64,000 nucleotides of DNA, from the NCBI GenBank assembly GCA_947259505.1, contig CAMYLT010000008.1, positions 1 through 64,000 of the forward strand. Reading direction: 5' to 3'. This DNA comes from an uncultured Porticoccus sp. GTDB lineage: Bacteria > Pseudomonadota > Gammaproteobacteria > Pseudomonadales > Porticoccaceae. Both the position numbers and the translations under genes were made by a program. The notes under the pieces were generated by a model. That model saw nothing but the letters and a program-made list of their open reading frames with translations. It did no database searches and was not told the DNA's origin. Below are positions 16,034-25,635 of the stretch, in pieces. The stretch's first letter is position 1. Each line of letters begins with the position of its first letter.

Positions 16034-16213
16034 CCTCTCCGGCGTGTGGAAGAAGTGGCCTGTGCGAGCTGGGCTGCCTGAGTCTAGGCTTCCCCCATCG
16101 GGCAACATGGACGATAGAGGGCGCGGTGTTCGCAGGTCACCAGAAAATTAGGAATGGGTCGCCGGGCGAGATAGCCCGAAGACTGATCATTTAACTGGAA
16201 AAGGAATGTGTGC

Positions 16214-16735
16214 ATGAGTAATCAATCGATTAGACAGAAATACAGTCTATACATGCTGGCGCTGGTGTTATCGGCACTGGTTGTTAGCGGCTGTGACAGT
16301 CGTAGTGAGGTCGCTGAAGAGCCGGTCCAAATAGAAGAGGCAAGTGGGGTGGAAAAAAGTGTCCGGGCTGAGGAGCCCGTTCCCACACCGCCAAAAGTAG
16401 TATGCCAAAATTGTGGCACGGTGGTTTCTATTACACCTATGGCACTTGAGGGTTCCGGCAGTGGCGTGGGTGCTGTGGCAGGAGCAGTGGTCGGCGGCTT
16501 GCTGGGTAACCAGGTGGGCGGCGGCAGTGGCAAGAAAGTCGCCACGGTGGTCGGTGCCGTGGGTGGCGCCTTTGCCGGCAATGAAATCGAAAAGCGCACC
16601 AAGCAGCAGGCTTACTATGACGTCCTGGTGGAACTGGATGCCGGTGGCACCCAGACGGTCAGTGTCGGTGATGCCCAGTACCTCGCACCGGGTACAAAGG
16701 TGCGGGTTTCCGGAAATAACCTCGAACTCTTATAA
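16214..16735 (+). CDS. Glycine-zipper 2TM lipoprotein
   Basis: 173 aa. ATG 16214 is preferred because AAAAGGAA lies about ten bases upstream; a GTG at 16208 is also in frame. The signal peptide ends in a lipobox (LVVSGC, Cys at about 27), so this is a lipoprotein of the cell envelope. A Cys pair (VCQNCG) precedes a Gly-rich double-helix hairpin: GAVAGAVVGGLLGNQVG and VATVVGAVGGAFAGNEIEKR (about 95-135). This is the glycine-zipper 2TM (Rick_17kDa/SlyB-like) pattern. A C-terminal beta segment follows. A role in outer-membrane integrity or stress is likely by family, but no specific function is known. Confidence 0.85.
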   Translation: MSNQSIRQKYSLYMLALVLSALVVSGCDSRSEVAEEPVQIEEASGVEKSVRAEEPVPTPPKVVCQNCGTVVSITPMALEGSGSGVGAVAGAVVGGLLGNQVGGGSGKKVATVVGAVGGAFAGNEIEKRTKQQAYYDVLVELDAGGTQTVSVGDAQYLAPGTKVRVSGNNLELL

Positions 16736-16800
16736 CGTCACGTTTATAGCCCCACTTTCATAGCCTCTCTGTGCCAAGTGGGGGGATGGCGCAATAGATC

Positions 16801-17304
16801 CTAGTGGCTGGCCAGCGCCTTGGCGATGGCGGCCACCATCTCTTCCGGAGAATGCTGTTCGCTGTGCAGGATGATCTCTGCGTAGCGGCTATACAGCGCG
16901 GTGCGTTCAGCAAACAGTTCCTCAAAACTCTGGTTCGGTCGCCGCGCAATGCCGCGGGTATCGTAGTCGCGAATGCGCTGGCGCAGGCTGTGCAGCGGGA
17001 CGTCCAGATAGACAATGATGCCGTGGTCGGCCAGGTGCGTCATGGCACTGTCGCTGTACACGGCGCTGCCGCCGGTGGCGATGACCAGGTTATGGCCGTC
17101 GATGTCGGTCAGCACGGCTTCTTCAATCTGGCGCAGGTGCAAGTAATCATTTTCATCCATGATCTGTTGCAGCGTTTTGCCCTCGCGCACCTGGATCAGC
17201 ACATCGCTGTCGACAAAGTTTTTGCCCAAGGCCTTGGCCAGCAGCACCCCGACGGTGCTTTTGCCCGCGCCGGGCATGCCGATCAGCACAATATTGTCTT
17301 TCAT
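16801..17304 (-). CDS. aroK: Shikimate kinase
   Basis: 167 aa with a P-loop GMPGAGKST (9-17), the shikimate-binding DSD (about 33-35), GGSAVY, and the lid region RDYDTRGIARRPNQSFEEL. It phosphorylates shikimate at O3 in the route to chorismate. It is a single-gene unit here rather than the usual aroK-aroB pair, which suggests this could be a second shikimate kinase (AroL-like or a diverged paralogue). The gene sits 40 bases upstream in the same direction as the end of the LysR gene, possibly within a LysR-aroK transcript. Confident on family, less on the paralogue. Confidence 0.85.
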   Translation of the reverse strand: MKDNIVLIGMPGAGKSTVGVLLAKALGKNFVDSDVLIQVREGKTLQQIMDENDYLHLRQIEEAVLTDIDGHNLVIATGGSAVYSDSAMTHLADHGIIVYLDVPLHSLRQRIRDYDTRGIARRPNQSFEELFAERTALYSRYAEIILHSEQHSPEEMVAAIAKALASH

Positions 17305-17344
17305 GGCAGTTTGTTCCGGTTACTTTGTCTTGTGATCTTTCCGG

Positions 17345-18193
17345 TTAGAGAGAGGCCTTGACGAAGTCCATCAGACGGGCGATGGCTTCGCCCGGCTCCG
17401 GGCTCTGGTCGATCAGGCTGATCCCGACTTTACCGAGTCTGGGCAGTTTCTCTGTGGGTTTCAAGACGCGCAGATTTTCCGGCACAGTGCTACGTGCCAA
17501 TACCGTTACGCCGAGTCCCTCCTGAATGGCGGCCTGAATGCCGGTGAGATCGGGGATGGTGTAGACAATGCGCCAGTCCCGCTGGCTCTCATTCAGGCAT
17601 TCGATACCGCGCTTGCGATAGATGCAGCCCTCCGGGGCGGCGATCAACGGCAGCGGCGACTGCAGGTGGGCATCGTGGTCGCTGCCGGTGACCCACACCA
17701 GTTCATCCTCTTTCACCAGGTTGTGGCCGGCCATGGCGGGATCGTCGTGCAGTGCCAGGATCAGGTCATAGCGGCGCCGCTCTACCTCGGACAAGAGTTG
17801 CTTGCTGAGGGCGCAGGTCACTTCCAGGGTGACGTTGGGGTAGGCCTGGGCAAAGCGGCCGACGATTTTCGGCAGCAGGGTGGTGGCGAATTCGCTGGGA
17901 ATGCCGAAGTGGATCTTGCCGCTCACCGAGGTTTTGGTGAATTGGGCCACCGCCTCGTCGTTGAGGGCCAGAATCTGCCGGGCGTAGCGAAACAGCAGTT
18001 GCCCGGCGCGACTCAGCTCCAGTTGCTGGCCGCTGCGAATCAACAGGGTCTGCCCCACCAGTTGTTCCAGCCGCTTGATCTGCAGACTGACCGCGGGCTG
18101 GGAACGCCCCAGCCAGTCTGCCGCTGGAGTGAAGCCACCCAGTTCAACGACGGTGACAAAAGCGCGCAACAGGTCGGTGGGCAGGTTTTTCAT
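17345..18193 (-). CDS. LysR-family regulator divergent from gcvT (LrhA/PecT-like)
   Basis: 282 aa. The winged helix-turn-helix is at about 4-63 (LLRAFVTVVELGGFTPAAD, LGRSQPAVSLQIKRLEQLVG), with a LysR effector domain after it. The N-terminal form resembles the LrhA/HexA/PecT group. It is divergent from gcvT-gcvP across an AT-rich 116-base gap with TTAACTATTAATTTTACC-like sequence, so it may regulate glycine cleavage, by analogy with GcvA, which is also LysR-type. Direct homology to GcvA is not claimed. The aroK-like gene follows on the same strand 40 bases later. Confidence 0.85.
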   Translation of the reverse strand: MKNLPTDLLRAFVTVVELGGFTPAADWLGRSQPAVSLQIKRLEQLVGQTLLIRSGQQLELSRAGQLLFRYARQILALNDEAVAQFTKTSVSGKIHFGIPSEFATTLLPKIVGRFAQAYPNVTLEVTCALSKQLLSEVERRRYDLILALHDDPAMAGHNLVKEDELVWVTGSDHDAHLQSPLPLIAAPEGCIYRKRGIECLNESQRDWRIVYTIPDLTGIQAAIQEGLGVTVLARSTVPENLRVLKPTEKLPRLGKVGISLIDQSPEPGEAIARLMDFVKASL

Positions 18194-18309
18194 GGTGCAA
18201 GTGCCATTAACAAATGAAATGGAATGATTTTAACTATTAATTTTACCAATTATAACCGGGCCGCTAACATGGCTCTTTTTGTTCCTGTTGCTACCCTTGG
18301 CGGACTCCT

Positions 18310-19437
18310 ATGACCACTGATCACAGCGCTGACCTGAAAGCTACTCCTCTTAAAGCCCTACACCTCGAACTGAGTGCCCGTATGGTGCCCTTTGCCGGTT
18401 ACGAGATGCCGGTGCAGTACCCCGATGGCATTATGGCCGAACACCTGCAAACCCGCGCTGCGGCGGGGCTGTTCGATGTTTCCCATATGGGCCAGGTGGT
18501 GGTCAGTGGTGCCGGCGTGGCAAAGGCGTTGGAAGCACTGGTGCCGGTTGAGCTGGAGAGCCTGCCGATCAACCGCCAGACCTATGCGCTGTTTACCAAT
18601 GGCGAGGGCGGCATCCTCGATGACCTGATGATTACCCGTTGGGCAGAAGATCAGTTCTTTCTGGTGGTCAATGCCGCCTGTAAGGAGCAGGACCTGGCCC
18701 ACCTGCAGGCCAATCTGTCCGGTTTCGATATTGAGTATCTTGATGGCCGCGGCCTGTTGGCCCTGCAGGGTCCCGCCGCCGCCGAGGTAATGGCGCAAAT
18801 TGCCCCCGCTGTCTGTGAGCTGATTTTCATGAACGGTTGCCACGTCACCATCGACGGCGCCGACTGCTTTATTACCCGCTCTGGCTACACCGGTGAGGAC
18901 GGCTTTGAAATTTCCGTGCCTGCCGAAGCCGCCGAGGCGCTGGCGCGCAAATTGTTGAGTTTTGATCAGGTGAAGGCCATCGGCCTCGGCGCGCGGGATT
19001 CCCTGCGCCTGGAAGCGGGCCTGTGCCTGTACGGCCACGACCTGGACATCACCACTACCCCGATTCAAGCGTCACTGCTGTGGAGTATCAGTAAATCCCG
19101 CCGCCCAGAGGGTGAGAAAGCCGGTGGTTTCCCCGGTGCGGAGGTGATCTTTCGGGAAATGGCCGAGGGCGCGCCACGCAAGCGGGTGGGGCTACAGATC
19201 GACGGCCGCGCGCCGGTGCGTGAAGGTGCCGAACTGGTCAACGAGGCCGGAGAGCAGGTGGGTGTGGTGACCAGTGGCGGTTTCGGGCCGACCCTGGAGG
19301 CACCACTGGCTATGGGTTATGTCGAGACTCAGTCCGCCACGGTCGGCACGGTGCTGAATGCCCTGGTGCGCGGCAAGCCGCGCCCGGTGACGGTGGCGAA
19401 GATGCCCTTTGTGGCGCAGCGTTATTTCAGGGGTTGA
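18310..19437 (+). CDS. gcvT: Glycine cleavage system T protein (aminomethyltransferase)
   Basis: 375 aa with the folate-binding landmarks of GcvT: MVPFAGYEMPVQYPDG (about 25-40), FDVSHMGQ and TRSGYTGEDGFEI, then GLGARDSLRLEAGLCLYGHD. It transfers the aminomethyl carbon from lipoylated GcvH to tetrahydrofolate, giving methylene-THF and ammonia. It is followed by gcvP after 83 bases with no gcvH between, although many gammaproteobacteria have gcvT-gcvH-gcvP. GcvH must be encoded elsewhere. No glycine riboswitch is visible upstream. Confidence 0.94.
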   Translation: MTTDHSADLKATPLKALHLELSARMVPFAGYEMPVQYPDGIMAEHLQTRAAAGLFDVSHMGQVVVSGAGVAKALEALVPVELESLPINRQTYALFTNGEGGILDDLMITRWAEDQFFLVVNAACKEQDLAHLQANLSGFDIEYLDGRGLLALQGPAAAEVMAQIAPAVCELIFMNGCHVTIDGADCFITRSGYTGEDGFEISVPAEAAEALARKLLSFDQVKAIGLGARDSLRLEAGLCLYGHDLDITTTPIQASLLWSISKSRRPEGEKAGGFPGAEVIFREMAEGAPRKRVGLQIDGRAPVREGAELVNEAGEQVGVVTSGGFGPTLEAPLAMGYVETQSATVGTVLNALVRGKPRPVTVAKMPFVAQRYFRG

Positions 19438-19520
19438 TGCGCGATAGGTGCGCCGACCCAGGTTATCCGAATTTTTATGACGACGAATTCAATCCCGTAT
19501 ATCGATAGAGACAAAATTCC

Positions 19521-22376
19521 ATGAAATCACTGGCTGAACTGACCCACAGCAACGAATTTATCCACCGCCATATCGGCCCCTCCGCCGAGGATCAGCAGGG
19601 CATGCTGAGCGCGCTGGGCTATCACAGCATGGGCGCCTTTATCGATGCGGTAGTGCCCGGCAGTATTCGCTCCGGCCAACCTTTGGCCCTGGCGGAACCC
19701 TGTACCGAGCAACAGGCGCTGGCGGAGCTGAAAGCCATCGCCGCAGAAAACCGGGTGATGAAGTCCTTTATCGGCCAGGGTTACTACAACTGTTTTACCC
19801 CCAACGTGATTCTGCGCAACGTGCTGGAGAACCCCGCCTGGTATACCGCCTATACCCCGTATCAGCCGGAAATTTCCCAAGGCCGCCTGGAGGCATTGCT
19901 GAATTTCCAGACCATGATCACCGACCTTACCGGCATGGACCTGGCCAGCGCCTCACTGCTGGATGAGGGCACTGCCGCGGCGGAAGCCATGACCCTGTGC
20001 ATGCGCATGGCCAAGTCGAAGGGGCGCGTGTTTTTTGTGGATGAGCAGTGTTTGCCGCAGACCTTGGCGGTGATCCAGACCCGTGCGGAGCCCCTCGATA
20101 TTGAGGTGGTGGTGGGCAACCCCGCGGAACTGGGCGAGCACGAGTGCTTTGGGGTACTGCTGCAATACCCCGGCGCAGACGGCGCTGTGCGGGATTTCTC
20201 CGGCTTGATTGAGGCCGCTCATCAGCAGAAGGCGCTGGTGGTGATGGCGGCGGATATTCTCAGTTTGCTGCTGCTGAAAAGCCCTGCGGAACTGGGTGCG
20301 GATGTGGCTATCGGCTCCACACAGCGCTTCGGTGTGCCGTTTGGTTTTGGTGGTCCCCATGCGGCCTATATGGCTACCCGCGACACGTTTAAACGCTCAT
20401 TGCCGGGACGGTTGGTGGGTGTCTCTGTCGATAGCCGTGGCAAGCCCGCCTACCGCCTGGCGCTGCAAACCCGCGAACAACACATTCGCCGCGAGAAAGC
20501 CACGAGCAACATTTGTACCGCTCAGGTGCTGCTGGCGGTAATGGCCAGTATGTATGCGGTGTATCACGGCCCGGAGGGGTTGAAGCGTATTGCCGAGCGG
20601 GTGCATAAGCTGACGGCCATTCTGGCAGTCGGTCTGAGCAAACTCGGCTTCAGCCCGGTCAACGACAGCTTCTTCGATACCCTGACCCTTGCCACCGGTG
20701 AGCAGACAGCGGCTATCCACGCAGCGGCCCGTGACCAGGGTATCAACCTGCGCGTCATCGATGCTGGACAGCTGGGTATTTCCCTGGACGAAACCACCAG
20801 TGCAGCTGATGTGGAGGCTCTTTGGCGGTTGTTTGATGCCAGCAGTACATTGACTGTCGTGGAGCAGGAATCTTTAGCAGTAAGTGGTCTGCCTGGGGAA
20901 TTGTTGCGTACAGGAGAGGTGTTGGCTCACCCGGTATTTAATCGCTATCACTCGGAAACAGAAATGCTGCGTTATCTGCGTAAATTGGCGGATAAGGATA
21001 TTGCCCTTGACCGTGCCATGATCCCTCTTGGATCTTGCACCATGAAACTGAATGCTACCGCTGAGATGTTGCCGGTCTCCTGGCCGGAATTTTCGGCGAT
21101 CCATCCCTTTGCGCCTACGGAGCAAACTCGCGGTTACCGCAAGATGATTGATGAGGTGGAGGCCATGCTCTGTGCTGCCACCGGTTACGATGCGGTCTCC
21201 CTGCAACCCAATGCGGGTTCCCAAGGGGAATACGCGGGGCTGCTGGCCATTCGCGCCTACCATGAAGCCCGCGGCGACAGCCACCGAACCATTTGCCTGA
21301 TTCCCAGTTCCGCACACGGTACCAACCCCGCCTCCGCGCAAATGTGCGGTATGCAGGTGGTGGTGGTGAGCTGTGACGATAATGGCAACGTGGATCTGGA
21401 TGACTTGCGGGCCAAGGCGGAACAGCACAGTACTGAGCTGGCGGCAATTATGGTGACCTATCCCTCCACCCATGGTGTGTTTGAAGAAGGCATTACCGAC
21501 ATCTGCGAGATCATCCACGGCCACGGCGGTCAGGTGTATATCGACGGTGCCAACCTCAATGCGATGGTCGGTCTGTGCCAGCCGGGCAAGTTTGGCGGTG
21601 ATGTGTCGCACCTGAACCTGCACAAGACCTTCTGTATTCCCCACGGCGGTGGTGGCCCCGGTGTTGGACCGGTGGCGGTGAAACAGCATCTGGCCGACTA
21701 CCTGCCGGGGCACCAAAACCTGGATGGGGATCGCCGGGTAGGTGCAGTGTCCTCTGCACCCTGGGGCAGTGCCAGCATCCTGCCAATTACCTGGATGTAT
21801 ATCAAAATGATGGGTGCCGAGGGACTGAAGCAGGCCACAGAAGGCGCAATTCTCAATGCCAACTACGTGGCTTATCGACTGCAGGATGCCTATCCGATTC
21901 TCTACACGGGTGCCAATGGTCGGGTGGCCCACGAATGTATCGTCGACCTCAGTGCTATCAAGGAAGCTTCAGGTATTACGGTGGACGATGTGGCCAAGCG
22001 CCTGATCGACTACGGCTTCCATGCCCCCACCATGTCTTTCCCGGTGCCGGGTACGCTGATGATTGAGCCCACCGAGAGTGAATCCCGAGAGGAACTGGAT
22101 CGCTTCTGCGATGCCATGCTGCAAATTCGAGAGGAAATCGCGGCGGTGGAGCGGGGCGACTATCCGCTGGATGACAACGTTTTGTGTTCTGCGCCTCATA
22201 CTGCGGATGAACTGGTTGCTGATAATTGGGGGCGTGCCTACTCTCGTGAGTTGGCGGCATATCCTTTGGTATCGCTCAGGGAAGGCAAATATTGGTCGCC
22301 AGTGGGCAGGATCGATAACGTCTATGGAGACCGCAATCTGGTATGTGCCTGTTTGCCCATGTCGGATTATCAATAA
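19521..22376 (+). CDS. gcvP: Glycine dehydrogenase (decarboxylating), P protein
   Basis: 951 aa, the length of the fused homodimeric P protein (N- and C-terminal halves both present). The PLP lysine is in the segment [16 protein letters not shown] (about 694-709), following [12 protein letters not shown]. It decarboxylates glycine and passes the aminomethyl group to lipoyl-GcvH. N-terminal [13 protein letters not shown] is the usual start. It is transcribed with gcvT and ends at a hairpin with a T tract (22406-22447). Complete. Confidence 0.95.
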   Translation: MKSLAELTHSNEFIHRHIGPSAEDQQGMLSALGYHSMGAFIDAVVPGSIRSGQPLALAEPCTEQQALAELKAIAAENRVMKSFIGQGYYNCFTPNVILRNVLENPAWYTAYTPYQPEISQGRLEALLNFQTMITDLTGMDLASASLLDEGTAAAEAMTLCMRMAKSKGRVFFVDEQCLPQTLAVIQTRAEPLDIEVVVGNPAELGEHECFGVLLQYPGADGAVRDFSGLIEAAHQQKALVVMAADILSLLLLKSPAELGADVAIGSTQRFGVPFGFGGPHAAYMATRDTFKRSLPGRLVGVSVDSRGKPAYRLALQTREQHIRREKATSNICTAQVLLAVMASMYAVYHGPEGLKRIAERVHKLTAILAVGLSKLGFSPVNDSFFDTLTLATGEQTAAIHAAARDQGINLRVIDAGQLGISLDETTSAADVEALWRLFDASSTLTVVEQESLAVSGLPGELLRTGEVLAHPVFNRYHSETEMLRYLRKLADKDIALDRAMIPLGSCTMKLNATAEMLPVSWPEFSAIHPFAPTEQTRGYRKMIDEVEAMLCAATGYDAVSLQPNAGSQGEYAGLLAIRAYHEARGDSHRTICLIPSSAHGTNPASAQMCGMQVVVVSCDDNGNVDLDDLRAKAEQHSTELAAIMVTYPSTHGVFEEGITDICEIIHGHGGQVYIDGANLNAMVGLCQPGKFGGDVSHLNLHKTFCIPHGGGGPGVGPVAVKQHLADYLPGHQNLDGDRRVGAVSSAPWGSASILPITWMYIKMMGAEGLKQATEGAILNANYVAYRLQDAYPILYTGANGRVAHECIVDLSAIKEASGITVDDVAKRLIDYGFHAPTMSFPVPGTLMIEPTESESREELDRFCDAMLQIREEIAAVERGDYPLDDNVLCSAPHTADELVADNWGRAYSRELAAYPLVSLREGKYWSPVGRIDNVYGDRNLVCACLPMSDYQ

Positions 22377-22405
22377 ATACCAGCGTCTTGTTATATGTGG
22401 GGTCC

Positions 22406-22447
22406 GGTGCTGACAGTTCAGTGAACTGCTGGCACCGAATTTTTTTA
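22406..22447 (+). terminator. Rho-independent terminator after gcvP
   Basis: Imperfect long stem GGTGC-TGA-CAGTTC-AGT-GAACTG-CTG-GCACC followed by GAATTTTTTT. Confidence 0.78.
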
Positions 22448-22534
22448 TCTCGTGTTCGCCATGTCATTGGCTGGCGCTATTGTTAAAGTCTTTTGGCTGA
22501 TGCTGTTGTCCCCAACGGATAGAGGGCGATAACG

Positions 22535-22708
22535 ATGAATAAGAAACTGACGACCAATGCTGGTTGTCCGGTGGCTCACAATCAGAATGTCAAAACGGCT
22601 GGGCCGAGGAGGCCGCAGCTGTTAGAGAATGTGTGCTTCCTGAAGAAGGCGCTCTCCGCCCCGGGTACCCCTGGGGCTTTTACTTTGTTTGGGGATATTG
22701 TCCATTGA
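22535..22708 (+). pseudogene. Catalase N-terminal remnant
   Basis: A 57-codon frame from ATG 22535 reads [38 protein letters not shown], and then [14 protein letters not shown] before TGA. The first ~40 residues match the start of small-subunit monofunctional haem catalases (KatA type: [34 protein letters not shown]). The segment that should hold the catalytic His (RRMHAKGSGAYG) is deleted, and only a distorted trace of the following GTFTVTHDI strand remains. The rest of the gene is absent; the next 50 bases lead into the lipocalin gene. It is a decayed remnant, too short to be active. Confidence 0.8.
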
Positions 22709-22759
22709 TGGGTCATACTCCATGCTGTGTTTTTCTGTGTCATCACTGGAGTCGCACGG

Positions 22760-23314
22760 ATGAAACAAAGTTTGCGAATATTCAGTTTGCTGTGGGTGAT
22801 GGTCTGTTTGGGCGGTTGCCTGGGTATGCCGGAAGGTGTTGAGCCTGTCAGGCACTTTGACGGGGATGCGTATCTGGGAATCTGGTATGAGATTGCTCGT
22901 TTGGATCATTCCTTTGAACGGGGGTTGAGTCGAGTCAGTGCTGAATACAGCCGCCGGGACGACGGGGGAATTCGGGTAATCAACCGGGGTTATGACGAGA
23001 CCAGGGATGAATGGAAATCTGCCGAGGGCCGGGCCTATTTCGTACGAGGACCGGAAGAAGGGCATCTGAAGGTATCTTTTTTTGGGCCATTTTTTAGTTC
23101 ATACGTGGTGTTCGAACTGGACCAGGGGCACTATCAATATGCCTTTATTTCCGGTTACAACCATAATTATTTGTGGTTGTTGGCCAGGACCCCCGAGGTG
23201 GAGCCCGCCCTTATCGATAGGTTTCGGCAATCGGCAGAGCGTCTCGGCTTTGATACCCGTCAGTTAATTTTCCCCGTCCAGAAAACCGAGCCCTCAATGC
23301 CTCTGACACCTTAG
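22760..23314 (+). CDS. blc: Outer-membrane lipocalin (Blc family)
   Basis: 184 aa from ATG 22760. The signal peptide ends with a lipobox (VCLGGC, Cys at about 20). The lipocalin G-x-W motif is YLGIWYEIARLDHSFERGL (about 43-61), followed by VSAEYSRR and the later YAFISGYNHNYLWLLART. This is the bacterial lipocalin Blc, which binds lysophospholipids or fatty acids in the outer membrane and is often induced by envelope stress. It lies downstream of the catalase remnant and upstream of nhaA (77-base gap). A longer frame from 22727 is unlikely because it would put codons before the signal peptide. Confidence 0.88.
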   Translation: MKQSLRIFSLLWVMVCLGGCLGMPEGVEPVRHFDGDAYLGIWYEIARLDHSFERGLSRVSAEYSRRDDGGIRVINRGYDETRDEWKSAEGRAYFVRGPEEGHLKVSFFGPFFSSYVVFELDQGHYQYAFISGYNHNYLWLLARTPEVEPALIDRFRQSAERLGFDTRQLIFPVQKTEPSMPLTP

Positions 23315-23391
23315 TTTGAATCGCAGTAGGTTGGGAAATTTGCTAACGTGCTGTAGGCATCCAGACCTGAACTAACATTACAGAGTGGTAT

Positions 23392-24597
23392 ATGGGTAAT
23401 CATGTAAAAGAAGTTATGCCTGATCGGCAGGAATCAGTCCTCGCCCGATTTTTGAGGCTAGAGTCCTCAGCCGGTATCGTACTAATGCTGGCGGCTGTGG
23501 TCGCCATGATCTGCGCCAATTCCCCCTGGCAAAGCTACTACTCATTGTTGCTGGATACTCCGGTGTCGGTGCGAGTTGGTGACTTGAGTGTGGCGAAACC
23601 GCTGCTGCTCTGGGTTAACGACGGCTTGATGGCGATTTTTTTCTTTCTGGTAGGGCTGGAGCTGAAACGGGAGCTGATGGAAGGTGAGCTCTCTGATCTG
23701 CGCAATATCATTTTGCCCGGTGTGGGTGCCATCGGCGGCATGGCTGTGCCTGCGTTGGTCTATCTGTTTTTTAATCATACAAATGAAGTCGCTCAGCAGG
23801 GCTGGGCTATCCCCGCGGCTACGGATATAGCCTTTGCCCTAGGCGTCCTATCCTTGCTCGGTTCAAGGGTGCCGGTATCCATCAAGATTTTCCTGACCTC
23901 ACTGGCCATTTTTGACGATATAGGGGCCATTCTGATTATTGCCTTTTTCTACACGGCAAAGATTTCCACAGCTGCTTTGATAGTAGTGGCTTTATGCCTG
24001 CCGGTAATGGCGTTGTTAAACCGCTTTAATGTGGAATCCAAAAGCCTCTATATTGCGGTGGGCACCATCATGTGGGTGGCCATGCTCAAGTCCGGTGTGC
24101 ATGCCACTCTGGCGGGTGTCATCATGGCCATGTTTATCCCCCTCAAGACTAACAACCCTGACGTTTCGCCATTGAAAATCATGGAGCACGATTTACACGC
24201 GCTGGTGGCGTTTTTTGTGCTGCCGGTGTTCGCATTTGCCAATGCGGGTATCAGTCTGGCTGGGGTGGGGGCGGAGCAGGTGTTTCATCCTGTGCCGACC
24301 GGGATTGCTCTGGGCTTGTTTTTTGGCAAGCAGATAGGTGTCTTTGGCTGCTGCTGGTTGGCCGTTAAGGTAGGTATCACCCGCTTGCCACGGGGGATGT
24401 CATGGGGGTCTCTCTACGGTACAGCCGCGCTTTGTGGCATCGGTTTTACCATGAGTCTGTTTATCGGTTCTCTGGCCTTTGGGGCCTCGGATGCCAGCCT
24501 GCTATTCGATGAGCGATTGGGTATTATCATCGGTTCTCTGGCCTCGGGCGTGCTCGGCTATCTGATTCTCCGGCGCAGTCTGAAAACGTTTGAATAA
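23392..24597 (+). CDS. nhaA: Na+/H+ antiporter NhaA
   Basis: 401 aa, about 12 transmembrane helices. The ion-binding aspartates lie in TDIAFALGVLSLLG and ASLAIFDDIGAILII-like helices (SLAIFDDIGAI, about 170-180). NhaA-specific landmarks are NDGLMAIFFFLVGLELKRE and GFTMSLFIGSLAF. In the inner membrane it exchanges two protons for one sodium, giving sodium and alkaline tolerance; this suits a marine or saline habitat. It is convergent with rlmJ, with only seven bases between them and no terminator visible. Confidence 0.94.
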   Translation: MGNHVKEVMPDRQESVLARFLRLESSAGIVLMLAAVVAMICANSPWQSYYSLLLDTPVSVRVGDLSVAKPLLLWVNDGLMAIFFFLVGLELKRELMEGELSDLRNIILPGVGAIGGMAVPALVYLFFNHTNEVAQQGWAIPAATDIAFALGVLSLLGSRVPVSIKIFLTSLAIFDDIGAILIIAFFYTAKISTAALIVVALCLPVMALLNRFNVESKSLYIAVGTIMWVAMLKSGVHATLAGVIMAMFIPLKTNNPDVSPLKIMEHDLHALVAFFVLPVFAFANAGISLAGVGAEQVFHPVPTGIALGLFFGKQIGVFGCCWLAVKVGITRLPRGMSWGSLYGTAALCGIGFTMSLFIGSLAFGASDASLLFDERLGIIIGSLASGVLGYLILRRSLKTFE

Positions 24598-24604
24598 ACG
24601 CTTG

Positions 24605-25444
24605 TTACTCTCCAGCCAGTTGTTCGCAGCGGTAGAAGCCGTCCTGCTGATCCAGTTTGCTGAGTAGCTTTGGCAATAACTGCTGCATCCTTTCAAACTG
24701 GGTCCACGGTGGGTTGATGACGATCATTCCTGAGGCCGTCATACCGTGCTCGTTACTGTCTGCTTGAACGGCCAGTTCAAATAACTGGATACGCCGGATA
24801 CCGCTGCCGACCAGTTTCTGCGTGAGCCGGTCGATACGTGCCCGGTCTACGACCGGATACCAGAGAGCAAAGACGCCGCTGGGAAACTTGCGGTGTGCTT
24901 TGATGAGGTAATCCACCACCTGCTGGTAATCACTTTTGACTTCGTAGGAAGGGTCAATCAACACCAGCCCACGTTTGGTGGTGGGTGGTAAGTGTGACAG
25001 CAGTCCCTGGAAGCCGTCTTCCTGCTGACAGCGCACGCGGCTGTCCCGATCCATAAGTTTTTCAAGGGCAGCAAAATCAGTTGGGTGGGCTTCGTAGAGC
25101 CAGGCACGGTCCCGTTCACGCAGGTAGCGGCGAGCGAACCAGGGTGATCCCGGATAGTGACTGAGACGGGTGCCATTTCCATTGCATGCTTCCCCGACCA
25201 GTGAGAGGTAGCGGCCAAGCTCGGGGAAATCCTCATTACCCAATCGACTAATCCCACCTTCGTATTCGGACGTTTTGTTGGCCTGTGGCGAAGACAGCTT
25301 GTAGAGGCCGGCGCCGGCATGGCTGTCGATGTACTCGAAGGGTTTGTCTTTCTGGGTTAAGTAGTCGAGCAGATCAACCAGCACAATGTGTTTCAGCACA
25401 TCGGCAAAATTGCCTGCGTGAAAGCCGTGGCGATAGCTCAACAT
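24605..25444 (-). CDS. rlmJ: 23S rRNA (adenine(2030)-N6)-methyltransferase
   Basis: 279 aa, the length of RlmJ (YhiR). It begins MLSYRHGFHAGNFADVLKH, the strongly conserved start of the family. The catalytic D/N-P-P-Y/F-type motif appears as DPSYE (164-168), and NPPW is found near the C-terminus. It methylates A2030 of 23S rRNA using S-adenosylmethionine. The 191 bases upstream (25445-25635) hold no gene; they contain the start region and the end of the ybfF transcript. Confidence 0.93.
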   Translation of the reverse strand: MLSYRHGFHAGNFADVLKHIVLVDLLDYLTQKDKPFEYIDSHAGAGLYKLSSPQANKTSEYEGGISRLGNEDFPELGRYLSLVGEACNGNGTRLSHYPGSPWFARRYLRERDRAWLYEAHPTDFAALEKLMDRDSRVRCQQEDGFQGLLSHLPPTTKRGLVLIDPSYEVKSDYQQVVDYLIKAHRKFPSGVFALWYPVVDRARIDRLTQKLVGSGIRRIQLFELAVQADSNEHGMTASGMIVINPPWTQFERMQQLLPKLLSKLDQQDGFYRCEQLAGE

Positions 25445-25635
25445 AGCGTTATTTCCTGGAGAGTATTAGTGGCATTGTCTGCCGCATAAGGTCAGATGTC
25501 GGGTTCCCTGTTCCTGATCTATTTCAGGCCGGGCCAGTGCAGCAGATCAGGGGGCGAAGCTGGCTGACAGCATCCCACGATGCGGGGCAATCATAAGCCG
25601 GTTGTGGCGAAGTGTCTTGTAAAAAGGGGGATTGA

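Noticed and set aside
18194-18309. Glycine riboswitch upstream of gcvT
   Set aside because: The gap is only 116 bases and lacks the conserved aptamer motifs.
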